Assembly: GCA_028826165.1 (NCBI GenBank)
Contig: JAPDFW010000102.1
Location: 162,256 to 226,255, forward strand
Direction: 5' to 3'
Length of the DNA: 64,000 bases
Source: Anaeramoeba ignava
Lineage: Eukaryota > Metamonada > Anaeramoebidae
This document shows, piece by piece, positions 13,100 to 25,580 of this stretch (the first letter of the stretch is position 1; each line of letters begins with the position of its first letter). Made by a program: the position numbers and the translations under genes. Under the pieces are notes generated by a model. That model saw only the letters and a program-made list of their open reading frames with translations, was not told the origin of the DNA and searched no databases.

Positions 13100-15452
13100 A
13101 TGAATTCTTCTGATACAAAAAAACAAGAAACACAAACACAAACACAAACACAAACACAAACACAAACACAAACACAAACACAAACACAAACACAAACACA
13201 AACACAAACACAAACACAAACACAAAAACAAACAAAAGAAAACCAAAAAAATCAAGAAAAAGTTCAACACAAAAAATCTTTAAATTTAATATTAAAATTA
13301 AAATTAAAATTAAAATTAAAATTAAAATTGAAATTAAAATTAAAATTAAAATTAAAATCAAAATTAAAATTAAAATCAAAATTAAAATTAAAATTAAATT
13401 TAAAATTTAAAATCAAAATTAAATTAAAATTAAAATTAAAATTAAAAAATTAAAATTTTAAAATAAAAAAATTAAAATTTTAAAATTAAATTAAAATTGA
13501 ACATTAAATTATAATTAAAATTAAAATTAAAATTAAAATTAAAATTTAAAATCATAATTAAAATTAAAATTAAAAATAAAATCAAAATTAAAATTAAAAT
13601 TAAAATTTATAATTAAAATTAAATTAAAATCAAAATTAAAATCAAAATTAAAATTAAAATTAAAATTAAAATTGAAATTAAAAATTAAAATTAAAATTAA
13701 AATTAAAATTAAATTTAACAATTTTAGAATAAAATACATGGAATTTTAGCAGATCCAAAAGATCATCCCAAAAATGAACATCTTGTTTGTTAAAAAAAAA
13801 CAATTTAGATTTGAAATTTCTTATTAAGAAATAATAAATAAAATTGAATAAATATTTTCAAATAAATTAGTTACAATCACAATGGACTTTATGGATTCAT
13901 ATAAGATCAACTCCATATGAACAAGGATTTATTCAAATTGGAACATTTTCTACTATTGAAGAATTTTGGAGGTTGATTTCAAATCAAAATTAAAATTAAA
14001 ATTCATTTTAAAATTAAAATTAAAATTTAAATTAAAATTTAAATTATAATTAAAATTAAAATTAAAATTAAAATTTGTAGAAATTTTGTTTTTATTAAAT
14101 GTGGAGAAGATCTCCCAGAACCATGGAACTATTTTATCTTTCGAAAAGACACAAAACCACTTTGGAAAGTTTGAAATTCAAGAAAACAAAAACAAAAACA
14201 AAAATCAAATTCAAAATCAAAATTAAAATTAAAATCAAATTTAAAATCAAATCGAAAAAACAAAAACTTTCAAAAGTTTGAAATTAAAATCAGAAAATCA
14301 AAATAAAAATCAAATTCAAAATTCAAAAAAAACAAAATTAAAAAATTAAAAATTCAAAAATCAAAAAATCAAAATCAAAATCAAAATTAAAATTAAAATC
14401 AAAATCAAAATCAAAATCAAAATCAAAATCAAAATCAAAATCAAAATCAAAATCAAAATCAAAATTAAAAAATCAAAATTAATTTATAAAATTAAAAAGA
14501 ATTTTCCGCAAGGAGGAAATTGGTCAATTAAATTCAATGAACATTTGAAATCAAATCCCACAAAGCAACTAAAAATTAGAGAAAAATGGCTTAAATTAGT
14601 TAATATTAAATTAAAATCAATTAATAATTTTTAATTTAATTAATTATTAAAAAAAAATATTTTTTGAAAAAATTTGATTTTTAAATTTGAAATATTATAG
14701 TGTCTTTCAACATTAGGTGAATTTTGGGAAAATCCAAATATTGTTGGTATTAGTGTTTCTCGTAATCATTTAGGATTTTGTTTCTCAATTTGGACAGAAA
14801 TTTTAATTGATCCAAATTCAAAAAAGCAAAAGAAGTATTTTTTAAATTTAATATTAATTTTTAATTTTAATTTTAATTTTAATATTAATTTTAATTTTAA
14901 TTTTTATCCAATTTTGATTTTAATATTAATTTTAATTTTAATTTTTATCCAATTTTCATTTTAATTTTTAATTTTAATTTTAATTTTGTCCAATTTCATT
15001 TTAATTTAATTTTAATTTTTAATTTCAATTTCGATTTTAATATTAATTTTAATTTTAATTTTGATTTTATTTTAATTTCAATTTCGATTTTAATTTTTAT
15101 CCAATTTTAATTTTAATTTTATAAATGAATTTAATTTTAAATTTAAATTTTAATTTTAATTTAATTTTAATTTTAATTTTAATTTCAATTTTAATTTTAA
15201 TTTTAATTTTAATTTTAATTTAATTTTAATTTTAATTTAAATTTTAATTTTATAAATGAATTTAATTTTTAATTTGAATTTTAATTTAGATTTGAAAATC
15301 ATCTTATGAAATTTTTTCCTGATATAAATGCTGGATGGAAATATTCAAATCATGAATCATTACTTCAATCAAATAGAATGAAATCTCGACAACATTTTCA
15401 TAATCAAAAAATATCAAGATTTTCACGTTCTCCAAATAAACAATTTATGTGA
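13100..15452 (+). CDS. eIF4E-family mRNA cap-binding protein
   Basis: Seen: seven exons (13100-13261, 13728-13784, 13871-13971, 14081-14168, 14500-14598, 14701-14834, 15290-15452) join in phase to about 267 residues ending in TGA. The N-terminal tail is a (Thr-Gln)n run from an ACACAA hexamer array. The core matches eIF4E: HLLQSQWTLW (first Trp), FSTIEEFWR, EPWNYFIF, KPLWK (second Trp), FPQGGNWSI, CLSTLGEFW, VGISVSRNHLGFCFSIW. Known: eIF4E binds the m7G cap between two Trp side chains, with a Glu after the second Trp contacting the base. Odd: the only GT donor after TGG-AAA (14168/14169) gives Lys at that position, and the spacer between KPLW and GGNW is shortened. It may be a divergent class II/4EHP-like member rather than the main initiation factor. 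Introns consist largely of AAAATT-type repeats. Confidence 0.87.
13130..13226 (+). repeat. (ACACAA)n coding microsatellite
   Basis: About sixteen near-perfect ACACAA hexamers in frame, encoding the (Thr-Gln) tail of the eIF4E-like protein. This is the only CA-rich array in the window. Confidence 0.9.
13262..13727. repeat. eIF4E intron 1 filled with AAAATT-type repeat
   Basis: The intron starts GTTCAACAC and ends ACAATTTTAG; the interior is (AAATTA)n with AAAATC variants. Introns 4 (14169-14499, AAAATC-rich) and 6 (14835-15289, AATTTT-rich) of the same gene are also repeat-filled but with different dominant units. Confidence 0.85.
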
Positions 15453-15618
15453 TCACAAATCAAAATTTCAAAAGAAAATTCCTTTTTTTTTTTAAAAAAA
15501 ACAATAACAAAAATTTTTCAATCAAAAAATCAATAAATTTCGAAATTAAATAAAAATAAAAGAATTTTTGATTTTTATTCTATTTTTTTAATTTTAATTT
15601 TAAATTTAAATTTTAATT

Positions 15619-16485
15619 TTAATTTTTTTCTGTTTTCATTTGATTTTTTTTATTGATTTTTTTCTTTGAATTTTTTTTCTCTTCAATGAATCTAATTTTT
15701 GCTTCTTTTCTTGCTTGTTTTTTTTGTTCAATTCTTTGATTGATTTGAATTTGTTCTAAAAATTTAAGACACATTGATTTTAATTTTTGAGCTCTAATTT
15801 GATAAGGATTTAATTTAATATCTCTTTCCATTGAAATATAATCATCATTATATTTATCAATAAGAATTTTGATTCCATCCATTTCACTTTGACATAATCT
15901 TTTTCTTCTAGGTTTTGCAGCTTTTGCTGCAATTCTTTCAAATTCTTGAATGATTGGAAATTTTGATTGATTTTTTTGATTTAAATTTTGATTTGAATTT
16001 TGATTTGAATTTTGATTTGAATTTTGATTTGAATTTTGATTTGAATTTTGATTTGAATTTTGATTTGAATTTTCTTTTATATTTTCATTTGAATTTTCTT
16101 TTATATTTTCATTTGAATTTTCTTTTTTATTTTGATTTGAATTTTGATTTGAATTTTCTTTTATATTTTGATTTGAATTTTCTTTTTTATTTTCTTTTTT
16201 ATTTTCTTTTTTATTTTCATTTTCTTTTTCAGATCTTTTTTTCAATTCTTCAAATATCTTCTTTTTTTTAATCTCTAATGTCTCAATTGGTACAATTGCA
16301 CTTCCTTTTATTGCAACTCGTTCAATCCCTTTTTGTGGATTTAAAACTAATCCCATTCTTCGATAATTTTGAATTAATGTTTGTTTTTTATTCCATCCAG
16401 TTCGTAAATCTGTTGCAACTTTTTTAAACGGTTTGATAGTTTGTCGTGTTTTTTTTCTAAGTCTTTGTTTTTTAGATTTTCCCAT
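15619..16485 (-). CDS. NOP16: NOP16-like ribosome biogenesis protein
   Basis: Seen: intact single-exon ORF of 288 residues with a very basic N-terminus (MGKSKKQRLRKKTRQ), then WNKKQTLIQNYRRMGLVLNP (residues ~31-50), which aligns with the NOP16 'W..... .QNL..MGL..DPN' segment. Residues ~85-175 are an Asn/Gln/Glu/Lys hexamer-coded insertion. The C-terminal part carries KLCQSEM-like helices and LIDKYNDDYISMERDIKLN, matching the conserved 'HGEDYKAMARD.KN..Q.T..QIR.KI' block (here NPYQIRAQKLK). NOP16 is a nucleolar factor in 60S subunit assembly. The low-complexity insertion makes it longer than the ~180-residue human protein. The gene is intronless, and the upstream flank on the minus strand is T-tract/CAT rich (16486-16550). 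Confident family assignment from both conserved ends. Confidence 0.85.
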   Translation of the reverse strand: MGKSKKQRLRKKTRQTIKPFKKVATDLRTGWNKKQTLIQNYRRMGLVLNPQKGIERVAIKGSAIVPIETLEIKKKKIFEELKKRSEKENENKKENKKENKKENSNQNIKENSNQNSNQNKKENSNENIKENSNENIKENSNQNSNQNSNQNSNQNSNQNSNQNSNQNLNQKNQSKFPIIQEFERIAAKAAKPRRKRLCQSEMDGIKILIDKYNDDYISMERDIKLNPYQIRAQKLKSMCLKFLEQIQINQRIEQKKQARKEAKIRFIEEKKNSKKKINKKNQMKTEKN

Positions 16486-16737
16486 TTAAAAAAAAAAATG
16501 AAAAGAAAAAAATGAAAAAAAAAAATGAAAAAAAAAAATTAAAAAAAAAATTGTTCATTGTTTTTAATTATCAAAATCAAAATCAAAATCAAAATCAAAA
16601 GAAAAGAAAAAGAAAAAGAAAAAGAAAAAGAAAAATTCAATCAATTTAAAGCAAAAAAAAAGAAAGCAAAAAAATCCCTAAAAGAAAAAAATCTGTTCCA
16701 CTTTTTTCTTATTTCTTATCTTTTTTCTTTTTTTCTT

Positions 16738-19719
16738 TTAAAAGACATTCAAAAGAATCAAAAGAAAAGCAAGAAAAGATAAAACGAGAGAATGAGCAGA
16801 ATTGAAAGTAATATTTTCACTTAAAGCACCATATTGACTGTCAAGAATTGGAGCAACCCAACAAGTTGCATTTGTATAAGAACTTGCAGTGTCAACTGTT
16901 GGTGAAGTTTTTGATGTTTCCCATAAATATAATTCTCCATCAATTATTGCCTTTACAAAATACTTTTGTGCTCCTGGATAACTGTCCCAATTTAATGTAA
17001 ATTGGTTACTTGATGGACTTACTTTTAATCCTGTTACAGTATCATTAAATTTAGTTAATCCATCGTTTGTACTTCCTGTTGCAAAATATGCATAATTTTC
17101 AATTCCACAAAGATTTATTCCTCTTTCAAATCGGAACTATAATTTAAAATCAAAATTAAAATTAAAATTAAAATTAAAATTAAAATTAAAATTTAAAATT
17201 AAAATTAAAATTAAAATTAAAATTAAAATTCAAAATTAAAATTAAAATTAAAATCAAAAATTAAAAATTAAAATTAAAATTAAAATTAAAATTAAAATTA
17301 AAATTAAAATTAAAATTAAAATTAAAATTAAAATTAAAATTAAAATTAAAATTAAAAATCAAATTTAAAATTAAAATTAAAATTAAAATTAAAATTAAAA
17401 TTTAAATTAAAATTAAAATTAAAATCAAAATTAAAATTAAAATTAAAATTAAATTCAAAAATTAAAATCAAAATCAAAATTAAAATTCAAATTAAAATTA
17501 AAATCATAATCAAAATTAAAATTTAAATCGGATAAAAAATTCAAAATCGGATAAAAAATAAACTTACAAAACCATTTTCACCCCAACCAGTTCCCCAAGA
17601 ATTTTTAACTCTCCAAAAAGGAGTAGTACCATCAGTACCATAACCTACAAGACTTGGAGCATGATTAGCATTACTTGGATTATTAGAGCAAGACATTGAA
17701 GTAGCAACACCATCTTCATAATAAGAAAGAGAATCAGCATCAATAGCAATACCAACAGGTCCATAACTAACAAGAATCTGTTGTAAAAGACCAACAGGAT
17801 CAGAATCTGTATAAAGGAAAACTGTGGATTGATTCTTCACTTTCACAAAACTGTTTGCTTGACAATTATCAAAACTTGTTCCTGAACATACTCCATTTTG
17901 TCCTTCATATCCCCATAAATAATCTCCACATGATCCATTTACTTGAATGTAATCTAATGCATATGATGTTACTCCTCCATCACATCCTGCACATGTTGTT
18001 GTGCAACTTATTACTTGTTGTTGTGATAAATCCATCAATATTCCATCGTTTAAATTAAACACTCCTTCTGCAACTGCTGTTGCTCTTTATTTCATTTTAA
18101 TTTATTATTAAATATTTAATATTGAATTGAATATTGAATTAAATATTGAATTAAATATTGAATTGAATATCGAATTAAATATTGAATTGAATATTGAATT
18201 GAATATTGAATATTGATTTGAATTGAATATTGAATATTGAATATTGATTTGAATTAAATTGAATATTGAATTAAATATTAAATTAAATTGAATATTGAAT
18301 TGAATATTGAATTGAATATTGAATTGAATATTGAATATTGATTTGAATTGAATATTAAATATTAAATATTTAATTAAATATTGAATTAAATATTGAATTA
18401 AATATTAAATATTGAATTAAAATTATTGAATTGAATATTGAATAAATATTAAATATTGAATTGAATATTGAATTAAATATTGAATTAAATATTAAATTAA
18501 ATATTGAATTAAATATTGAATTGAATATTGAAATTGAATATTGAATTGAATATTGAATATCGAATTAAATTGAATTGAATATTAAATATTGAATTAAAAT
18601 ATTGAATATTAAATATTAAAATTGAATATTGAATTGAAATGAATATTGAATTGAAATATTGAATTAAATATTAAATTAAATATTGAATCAAATTGAATTA
18701 AATATTGGATTAAATATTGAAATTGAATATTGAATATTAAATTGAAATTGAAAATATTGAATTGAAATGAATTGAATATTAAATATGAATTGAAATTAAA
18801 TATTGGAATTGAATTGAAATTGAATTGAATTATTGAATTAAATATTGAATATTGAATATTGAATTGAATTGAATATTAAATTGAATTGAATATTAAATTG
18901 AATTGAATATTGAATTAAATATTGAATTAAATATTGAATTAAATATTGAATTAAATATTGAATTAAATTGAATTGTTGAATTTTTTAATTGATTGAAATT
19001 GGATTGAATGATGAATGGAAAATTTACGAGAAAGCCTAATTTAAAAATAAAACAACAAAAGAAATTCTATTAGAAAAAGAAAAAGAAAAAAAAATTTTTT
19101 TTTGCCAGATGATCAAAAACAAACCCAACAAGCACCACAAGAACCTTGATTTTTAACAGCAGTAATATTATTTCTTAAATCATAAGTATCAGGAAGAGAA
19201 GTCAATGGTTGTAATTTTGAACGATCGATTGGATCATTTTTAAATTCAGGAAGAGGAAATTTAGTCAAATAAGCTTTAAATTCACCATCTGACCAATCAG
19301 TAAATTGATTTTCACCAGCTTTTGTTTAAAAATTTAAAATTAAAATTAAATTTAAAAATTTAATTAAAAAGATCAAAAAAGAAAAAATTCTTTCATCAAA
19401 ATTATTTTTAATCATTTTAATCAATCATTTTAATTATTTATTATTATTTATTATTTATTATTTAAATACCTCCCCAAGTTTGACTTGAATCTTCATTGTG
19501 CTTTTTAATTCTTTCTAAATTCTCTCGATAAATTTGTTTTCTTGCTTTATATTCTTCTGGTCCATAATTTTTATTGTGACTTTTAATGTAAATATCAAAT
19601 TCATCTTCTTTTATCTTTCCTTGTCTTGTTTTTGTTACTGTTTCTTCTTCTATAAGTTTTACTTTAGAAGAAAAAACAAAAGCTAAAATTAATAAAAAAT
19701 AAAGTAAATAAAACTTCAT
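16738..19719 (-). CDS. Papain-like cysteine protease with FN3-like domain and C-terminal anchor, copy 1
   Basis: Seen: exons 19470-19719, 19125-19318, microexon 19028-19035, 17568-18084 and 16738-17136 give about 455 residues. Order: signal peptide (MKFYLLYFLLILAFVFS); I29 propeptide with an ERFNIN-like EYKARKQIYRENLERIKKHN and GENQFTDW; mature peptidase starting near LPDTYDLR; oxyanion Gln and nucleophile Cys in NQGSCGACW; His in NANHAPSLVGYG; Asn in NSWGTGWG. A fibronectin-III-like segment follows (VTGLKVSPSSNQFTLNWDSY), then a hydrophobic tail (LVLSFLAFLLILLNVF), suggesting a GPI or membrane anchor. It should be a secreted or lysosomal/cell-surface C1A protease. An in-frame ATG farther upstream (19869) would bury the signal peptide and is rejected. 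First of four tandem paralogues with the same splice positions. Confidence 0.9.
17137..17567. repeat. Protease 1 intron 4: AAATTA hexamer array
   Basis: The intron between the peptidase exon and the FN3-like exon is an almost uninterrupted AAATTA/AAAATC hexamer array. Close to the donor it holds two copies of an ATCGGATAAAAAAT phrase, also seen at the same place in protease 2. Confidence 0.85.
18090..19015. repeat. Protease 1 intron 3: TTGAATATTGAAT satellite
   Basis: Intron between the 8-nt microexon and the main peptidase exon, made of TTGAATA and TTGAATTAAATA units of 5, 7 and 12 bp. The same intron in the three paralogues carries unrelated sequence. Confidence 0.88.
19028..19035 (-). other. 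8-nt microexon of protease 1 (GCTTTCTC)
   Basis: Flanked by AG on its 5' side and GTAAAT on its 3' side on the minus strand. It supplies Ala-Phe and the first two bases of Ser in the C-W-A-F-S active-site helix; without it the flanking exons do not read C-W-[AS]-F-S and the frame breaks. Confidence 0.88.
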
Positions 19720-20211
19720 CAAAAAAAAAAAAAAGTTGAGAAAAAATTTTTCAAAAGTAAAAAAAAAAATAAATTTTAATTTTGTTTTAAATTTTCTTTT
19801 AATCTTATTCAATTTGCCTGAAACCCTTTCTTTTTTTTTTTTAAATTTTTGTTTTTGTTCAAATAACAATCTTTTATTTATTTTTTTTTAATTTTAATTA
19901 ATCCCTCTAAATCACTTTTGATCAGATGGCAAATAAAAAGATCAAAAAAAAAAAGAGAAAAGATCAAAAATTAAAAACAAAAACAAAAACAAAATCAAAA
20001 TTGAAATTAAAATTAAAAGTCAAATTTTTAAGATAAAAAGTTGTTCATTGTGTTTTTTTTTTGGAGTTGGCAAATCAAATCAATTTGAATTGAATTGAAT
20101 TGAAAAAAAAAAAGTAAATCAAATTAAAGCAAAAAAAAAAGCAAAAAAAAAAAAACGGAAAAGAGAAAAAAATTTTTTTGTTCCACTTTCTTTTTGTTTT
20201 TGTTTTTGTTT

Positions 20212-23200
20212 TTAAAAGAAGTTGAAAAGAATCAAAAGAAAAGCGAAGAAAGATAAAACGAGAGAATGAGCAGAATTGAAAGTAATATTTTCACCTAAAG
20301 CACCATATTGACTGTCAAGAATTGGGCCAACCCAACAAGTTGTATCTCCATAAGAACCAGCAACTAAGATCGTTGCCGGAATTTTTGATGTTTCCCATAA
20401 AAATAATTCTCCATCAATTATTGCTTTTACAAAATATCTTTGTGCTCCTGGATAACTGTCCCAATCAAGTGTAAATTCATCGTGTGCTGATTCAACTGAT
20501 AATCCTGTTACAGCTCCTGTGAATTTGGTTAATCCTCCATTTGATGTTGCTTCTACAAAATATGCAATATTTTCAATTCCACAAATATTTGAACCTCTTG
20601 CGAAACGGAACTATAAAATTAAAAATAAAAATAAAAATTTAAAAATTAAAATTAAAACAAAATAAAAATTATTTTAAAATTAAAATTAGAATTAAAATTA
20701 AAATTAAAATTAAAATTAAAATTAAAATTAAAATTAAAATTAAAATTAAAATTAAAATTAAAATTAAAATTAAAATTAAAATTAAAATTAAAATTAAAAT
20801 TAAAATTAAAATTAAAATTAAAAATTAAAATTAAAATTAAAATTAAAATCAAAATTAAAATTAAAATTAAAAATTAAATTTATTAAAATTAAAATTAAAA
20901 TTAAAATTAAAATTAAATTTAAAATTTAAATTAAATTAAAATTAAAATTAAAATTAAAATTAAAATTCATTTTAAAATTAAAATCGGATAAAAATTAGAG
21001 TTAAAATTAAAATTTAAATTTAAATTAGAATTAAAATTAAAATTAAAATTAAATATAAAATTAAAATTAAAATTAAAATCAAAATCATTTTAATATTAAA
21101 ATTAAAAAATTAAAAATTTAAAATTTAAAATTCAAAATTTAATTTAAAATTAAAATTAAAAATTAAAATTAAAATTAAAATTAAAATTAAAAATTAAAAT
21201 TCATTTATAAAATTAAAATTAAAATTAAAATTAAAATTAAAATTAAAATTAAAATTAAAAATATAAAATTAAAATTAAAATCGGATAAAAAATTTAAAAT
21301 CGGATAAAAAATAAACTTACAAAACCATTTTCACCCCAACCAGTTCCCCAAGAATTTTTAACTCTCCAAAAAGGAGTAGTACCATCAGTACCATAACCAA
21401 CGATAGTAACAGCATGATTAGCATCAGCATAAACACTTGAGCAGCTCATCCAAGTAGCAATACCATCATCATAATCAGAAAGAGAATCAGCATCAATAGC
21501 GACACCAACTGAACCATAAGTAGCAACAATTTGCATTAAAGCATCAACACGTTCATTTTCAGGAAGAGTATAGATATAAGTTGTGTTGATATCAGTCACA
21601 AAAACATTTGCATTGCTTTCACAGTTTGTTTTACTTGTTCCTGAACAGTCTTGATCTTGTGCTGCATATCCCCATAAATAATCCCCACATGCTCCGTTGT
21701 CCTTAATGTAGTTAAGTCCATATGATGTTACTCCTCCATTGCATCCGGAACATGATGTTTGGCAACTGATTAATTGTTGTTGTGATAAATCCATCAATAT
21801 ATCTTCATGTATTTTAAATGCACTTTCCGCTACTGCTACAGCTCTTTATTTTTTTTTTGTATATTTTTTTAGTTTAATATTTTTTTTTCTTTTTAAAATT
21901 TTTTACGAGAAAGACTAATTGTGTTTTTAAAAAAAAAGAATAAGAATTTAATTTTAATTTTAATTTTAATTTTAATATTAATTTTGATTTTAATTTTAAT
22001 TTTAAATTTAATTTGAATTTAAATTTAATTTTGATTTTAATTTTATTAATTTTAATTTTAATTTTTAATTTTAATTTTAATTTTAATTTTAATTTTAATT
22101 TTAATTTTAATTTTAATTTTAATTTTAATTTTAATTTGAATTTTAATTTTAATTTTTAATTTTAATTTTAATTTTAATTTTAATTTTAATTTTTAATTTT
22201 AATTTTAATTTAATTTAATTTAATTTTAATTTTAATTTTAATTTTAATTTTAATTTTAATTTTAATTTTAATTTTAATTTTAATTTTAATTTTAATTTTA
22301 ATTTTAATTTTAATTTTAATTTTAATTTTAATTTTAATTTTAATTTTAATTTTAATTTTAATTTTAATTTTTATTTTTAATTTTAATTTTAATTTTTATT
22401 TTCATTTTTCATTTTTCATTTTATTTAGTTTGTGAATAAATTACCCAACAACCACCACAAGAACCTTGATCTTTAACAGAAGTAATATTATCTCTCCAAT
22501 CAACAGTCACTGGAAGAGCAGTTAATGGTTGTAATTTTGAACGATCAAGTGGAGTAAATTCTAATTCAGGCATTGTGAATTTTGTTAAATAAGCATGAAA
22601 TTCTTCTTTGGTCCAATCTGTAAATTGATTTTCACCAGCTATTTTTAATTTTTAATTTAAATTTTAATTTTAATTTTAATTTAAATTTTAAATTTTAATT
22701 TTAATTTTAATTTTAATTTTAAATTTTAATTTTAATTTTAATTTTAATTTTAAATTTTAATATTGATTTTAATTTTAATTTTAATTTTAATTTTAATTTT
22801 AATTTGAATTTAATTTTGAATTTTAATTTTAATTTTAATTTTAATTTTAATTATTTTAATTTTAATTCCAATTTTAATATTTATTTTTAATTTTAATTTT
22901 AATTATTTTAATTTTAATTCCAATTTTAATATTTTTAATTTTTAATTTTAATTTTAATTTTAATTTTAATTTTAATTTAAATTTTAATTTTAATTTTATT
23001 TTTAATTTTAATTTTAATTTTATTTTTAATTTTAATTTTAATTTTAATTTTATTTTTAATTTTAATTTTAATTCTAATTTTTGATTTTTAATTTTAATTT
23101 TAATATTGATTTTGATTTTAATTTTTAATTTTTAATTTTAATTTTAATTTTTATTTTTAATTTTAATTTTGATTTTTAATTTTAATTTTTAATTTTAATT

Positions 23201-23897
23201 TTAATTTTAATTTTATTTTAATTTTAATTTTGATTTTAATTTTAATTTTAATTTTAATAATTTTAATTTTAATTTTAATTTTAATTTTAATTTTAATTTT
23301 AATTTTAATTTTAATTTTAATTTTAATTTTAATTATAATTTTAATTTTAATTTTAATTTTAATTTTTATTTAATTTTAATTTAAATAATAATTTTAATTT
23401 TAATTTTGATTTTAATTTTAATTTTAAATTTAAATTTTAATTATAATTTTGATTTTAATTTTAATTTTAATTTTGATTTTAATTTTAATTATAATTTTAA
23501 TTTTAATTTTAATTTTAATATTAATTTTAATTTTAATTTTGATTTTGATTTTAAAATGAATTTTTATGTTAAATTTTAATATTGGGAATTAAAAGGGAAA
23601 AAAATTTAAAAAAGGAAAAAATAAAAATTATAAAAATTTACCTTTCCAAGTTTGAGTTTCATCTTCATTATGTTTCTTAATTCTTTCTAAATTCTTAATA
23701 TAAATATCTTTTCTTGCTTTATATTCTTTTGGTTCATAATTTTTATTAAACTTTTCAATATAAGAATCAAAAGGATGTTCTAAAAATAATTGTTTTTTTG
23801 TTTTTGTTAATTTTGTTGATTCTCCTTCTTTAAGTGTAATTTTTGCAGAAAAAACAAAAGCTAAAATTAATAAGAAAGAAAGTAAATAAATTTTCAT
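20212..23897 (-). CDS. Papain-like cysteine protease with FN3-like domain and C-terminal anchor, copy 2
   Basis: Seen: exons 23642-23897, 22445-22638, microexon 21907-21914, 21321-21843 and 20212-20610, about 459 residues, all in phase. Signal peptide MKIYLLSFLLILAFVFS; ERFNIN-like propeptide; GENQFTDW; mature start LPVTVDWR; DQGSCGGCW with catalytic Cys; DANHAVTIVGYG with catalytic His; NSWGTGWG with Asn. The C-terminal FN3-like domain (FTLDWDSYPGAQRYFVKAII) is followed by a hydrophobic tail (LVLSFFAFLLILFNFF). The microexon reads TCTTTCTC, so the active-site helix is C-W-S-F-S. All catalytic residues are intact, so an active secreted or surface endopeptidase is expected. Introns 1, 3 and 4 are large AATTTT/AAATTA arrays. 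The 3' flank shares motifs with copies 1, 3 and 4 (TTCCACTTT downstream of the stop). Confidence 0.9.
20611..21320. repeat. Protease 2 intron 4: AAATTA array
   Basis: About 700 bp of AAATTA hexamers, with one long almost perfect run around 20690-20850 and interspersed ATCGGATAAAAA phrases near the donor end. Confidence 0.85.
21907..21914 (-). other. 8-nt microexon of protease 2 (TCTTTCTC)
   Basis: Same position and length as in copies 1, 3 and 4, with one base change (Ala to Ser codon). It is flanked by AG and GTAAAA. Confidence 0.87.
21915..23640. repeat. Protease 2 introns 2 and 1: AATTTT arrays (21950-22400 and 22640-23560)
   Basis: Both introns flanking the propeptide/active-site exon (22445-22638) are (AATTTT)n arrays on the plus strand. 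The first contains a long, nearly perfect run near 22210-22370; the second is more degenerate with ATTTTG, AATAT and AATTCC variants. Confidence 0.85.
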
Positions 23898-24051
23898 TTT
23901 AAAAACGAAAAAAAAAATAAAAAAAAATAAGAAAAAAAATGAAAAAATAAAAACAAAAATAAAAACAAAAATATTAGGAATTGAAATCTTAAAATCAATC
24001 GCCGGCTAATTGTTCTCTTAATTTATTTTTAGTTTCTAATTAAAATAATAA

Positions 24052-24110
24052 TTTTTTGATCTTTATTACTCAAAAATAATATTTATTAGTAATCAAATGT
24101 TTTTTTTTTA
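24052..24110 (-). promoter_or_regulatory. Conserved upstream element of protease 2
   Basis: A non-satellite block about 160-210 bp upstream of the ATG: TTTTTTGATCTTTATTACT on the plus strand, then TATTTATTAGTAAT and a T-run. It matches 28234-28290 upstream of protease 3 and contains an inverted ATTACT/AGTAAT pair. Its conservation between two otherwise unrelated repeat-rich spacers suggests a promoter element (inference). Confidence 0.45.
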
Positions 24111-24169
24111 TTTTTAATTATTTAATAATCAATTTTTCCTTTAATTTTCAATTCAAATCAAATCAACAA

Positions 24170-25580
24170 AAAAAAGTGGAATAAATCTATAAATCAAAAG
24201 TGGAATAAATTTGTAAATAAATTTGTAAATAAATTTATAAATAAAAAGTGGAATAAATTTTAAATAAATTTGTAAATAAATTTATAAATAAAAAGTGGAA
24301 TAAATATATAAATAAATTTGTAAATAAATTTATAAATAAATATATAAATAAATTTGTAAATAAATATATAAATAAATTTGTAAATAAATATATAAATAAA
24401 AAGTGGAATAAAATTTTGTAAATAAATTTATAAATAAATATATAAAAATAAAATGTAAAAATAAATTTGTAAAAAAAATAAATAAAATTTATAAATAAAA
24501 TTTGAATAAATATATAAATAAATTTGTAAAATAAATTTGTAAATAAATTTGTAAATAAATATAAAATAAATTTATAAATAAATTTGTGAAATAAATTTGT
24601 AAATAAATTTTAAATAAATTTGTAAATAAATTTGTAAAAAAATATGTAAATAAAAATTTATAAATAAAATTTATAAATAAATAAAAATTTGGAATAAATT
24701 TATAAAAAGTGGAATAAATAACTATAAATATAAATAAATTTATAAATAAATTTATAAATAAATAATAAATTTATAAATAAATTTATAAATAAATATAAAT
24801 AAATAAAATTTATAAAAATAAATTTGTAAATAAATTTGTAAATAAATTTGTAAATAAAATCTATAAATAAATTTGTAAATAAAATTGTAAATAAATTTGT
24901 AAATAAAAATTGTAAAAAAAAACTGTAAATAAATTTAAATAAAATAAATAAAACTTAAATAAATAAATAAAAAAAAGTGGAATAAATATATAAATCAATT
25001 TGTAAATAAAAAGTGGAATAAATTTGTAAATAAATTTATAAATAAATTTATAAATAAATTTATAAATAAATCTGTAAAATAAATTTGTAAACAAATTTAT
25101 AAATAAATTTGTAAAATAAATTTGTAAATAAATTTATAAACAAAAATAAATAAAATAAAATTTATAAATAAAATTTATAAATAAATTTATAAATAAATTT
25201 GTAAATAAATCATAAAATAAATTTATAAATAAAATTTTAAATAAATTTATAAATAAATTTGGAAAAATAAATAAATTTATAAATAAATTTGTAAATAAAT
25301 TTGTAAATAAAATAAATTTGTAAATAAACATATAAATAAATTTATAAATAAATTTATAAATAAATTTATAAATAAATTTGTAAATAAATATGTAAATAAA
25401 TTTGTAAATAAATATATAAATAAATTTATAAATAAATTTATAAATAAAAAGTGGAATAAATTTATAAATAAATTTATGTAAATAAATTTGTAAATAAATT
25501 TGTAAATAAATTTATGAATAAATTTATAAATAAATTTGTAAATAAATTTATAAATAAATTTGTAAATAAAAGAAAAAGAA
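24170..25580. repeat. AAATTTATAAAT/AAATTTGTAAAT satellite with AAAAAGTGGAAT inserts
   Basis: Spacer between protease 2 and the 3' end of protease 3. It is a 12-bp array of AAATTTGTAAAT and AAATTTATAAAT, punctuated at irregular intervals by AAAAAGTGGAATAAAT. Apparent minus-strand frames rich in Tyr-Lys-Phe-Ile are read-through of this repeat, not genes. Confidence 0.88.

Noticed and set aside
13058-13379. Minus-strand Leu/Cys/Val-Phe rich frames opposite the eIF4E N-terminus
   Set aside because: Complement of the ACACAA and AAATTA arrays; the plus strand carries the real gene with conserved eIF4E motifs and consistent splicing.
19720-19869. N-terminal extension of protease 1
   Set aside because: In frame, but it places about 50 Lys/Phe-rich residues before a clear signal peptide that aligns with the starts of copies 2-4.
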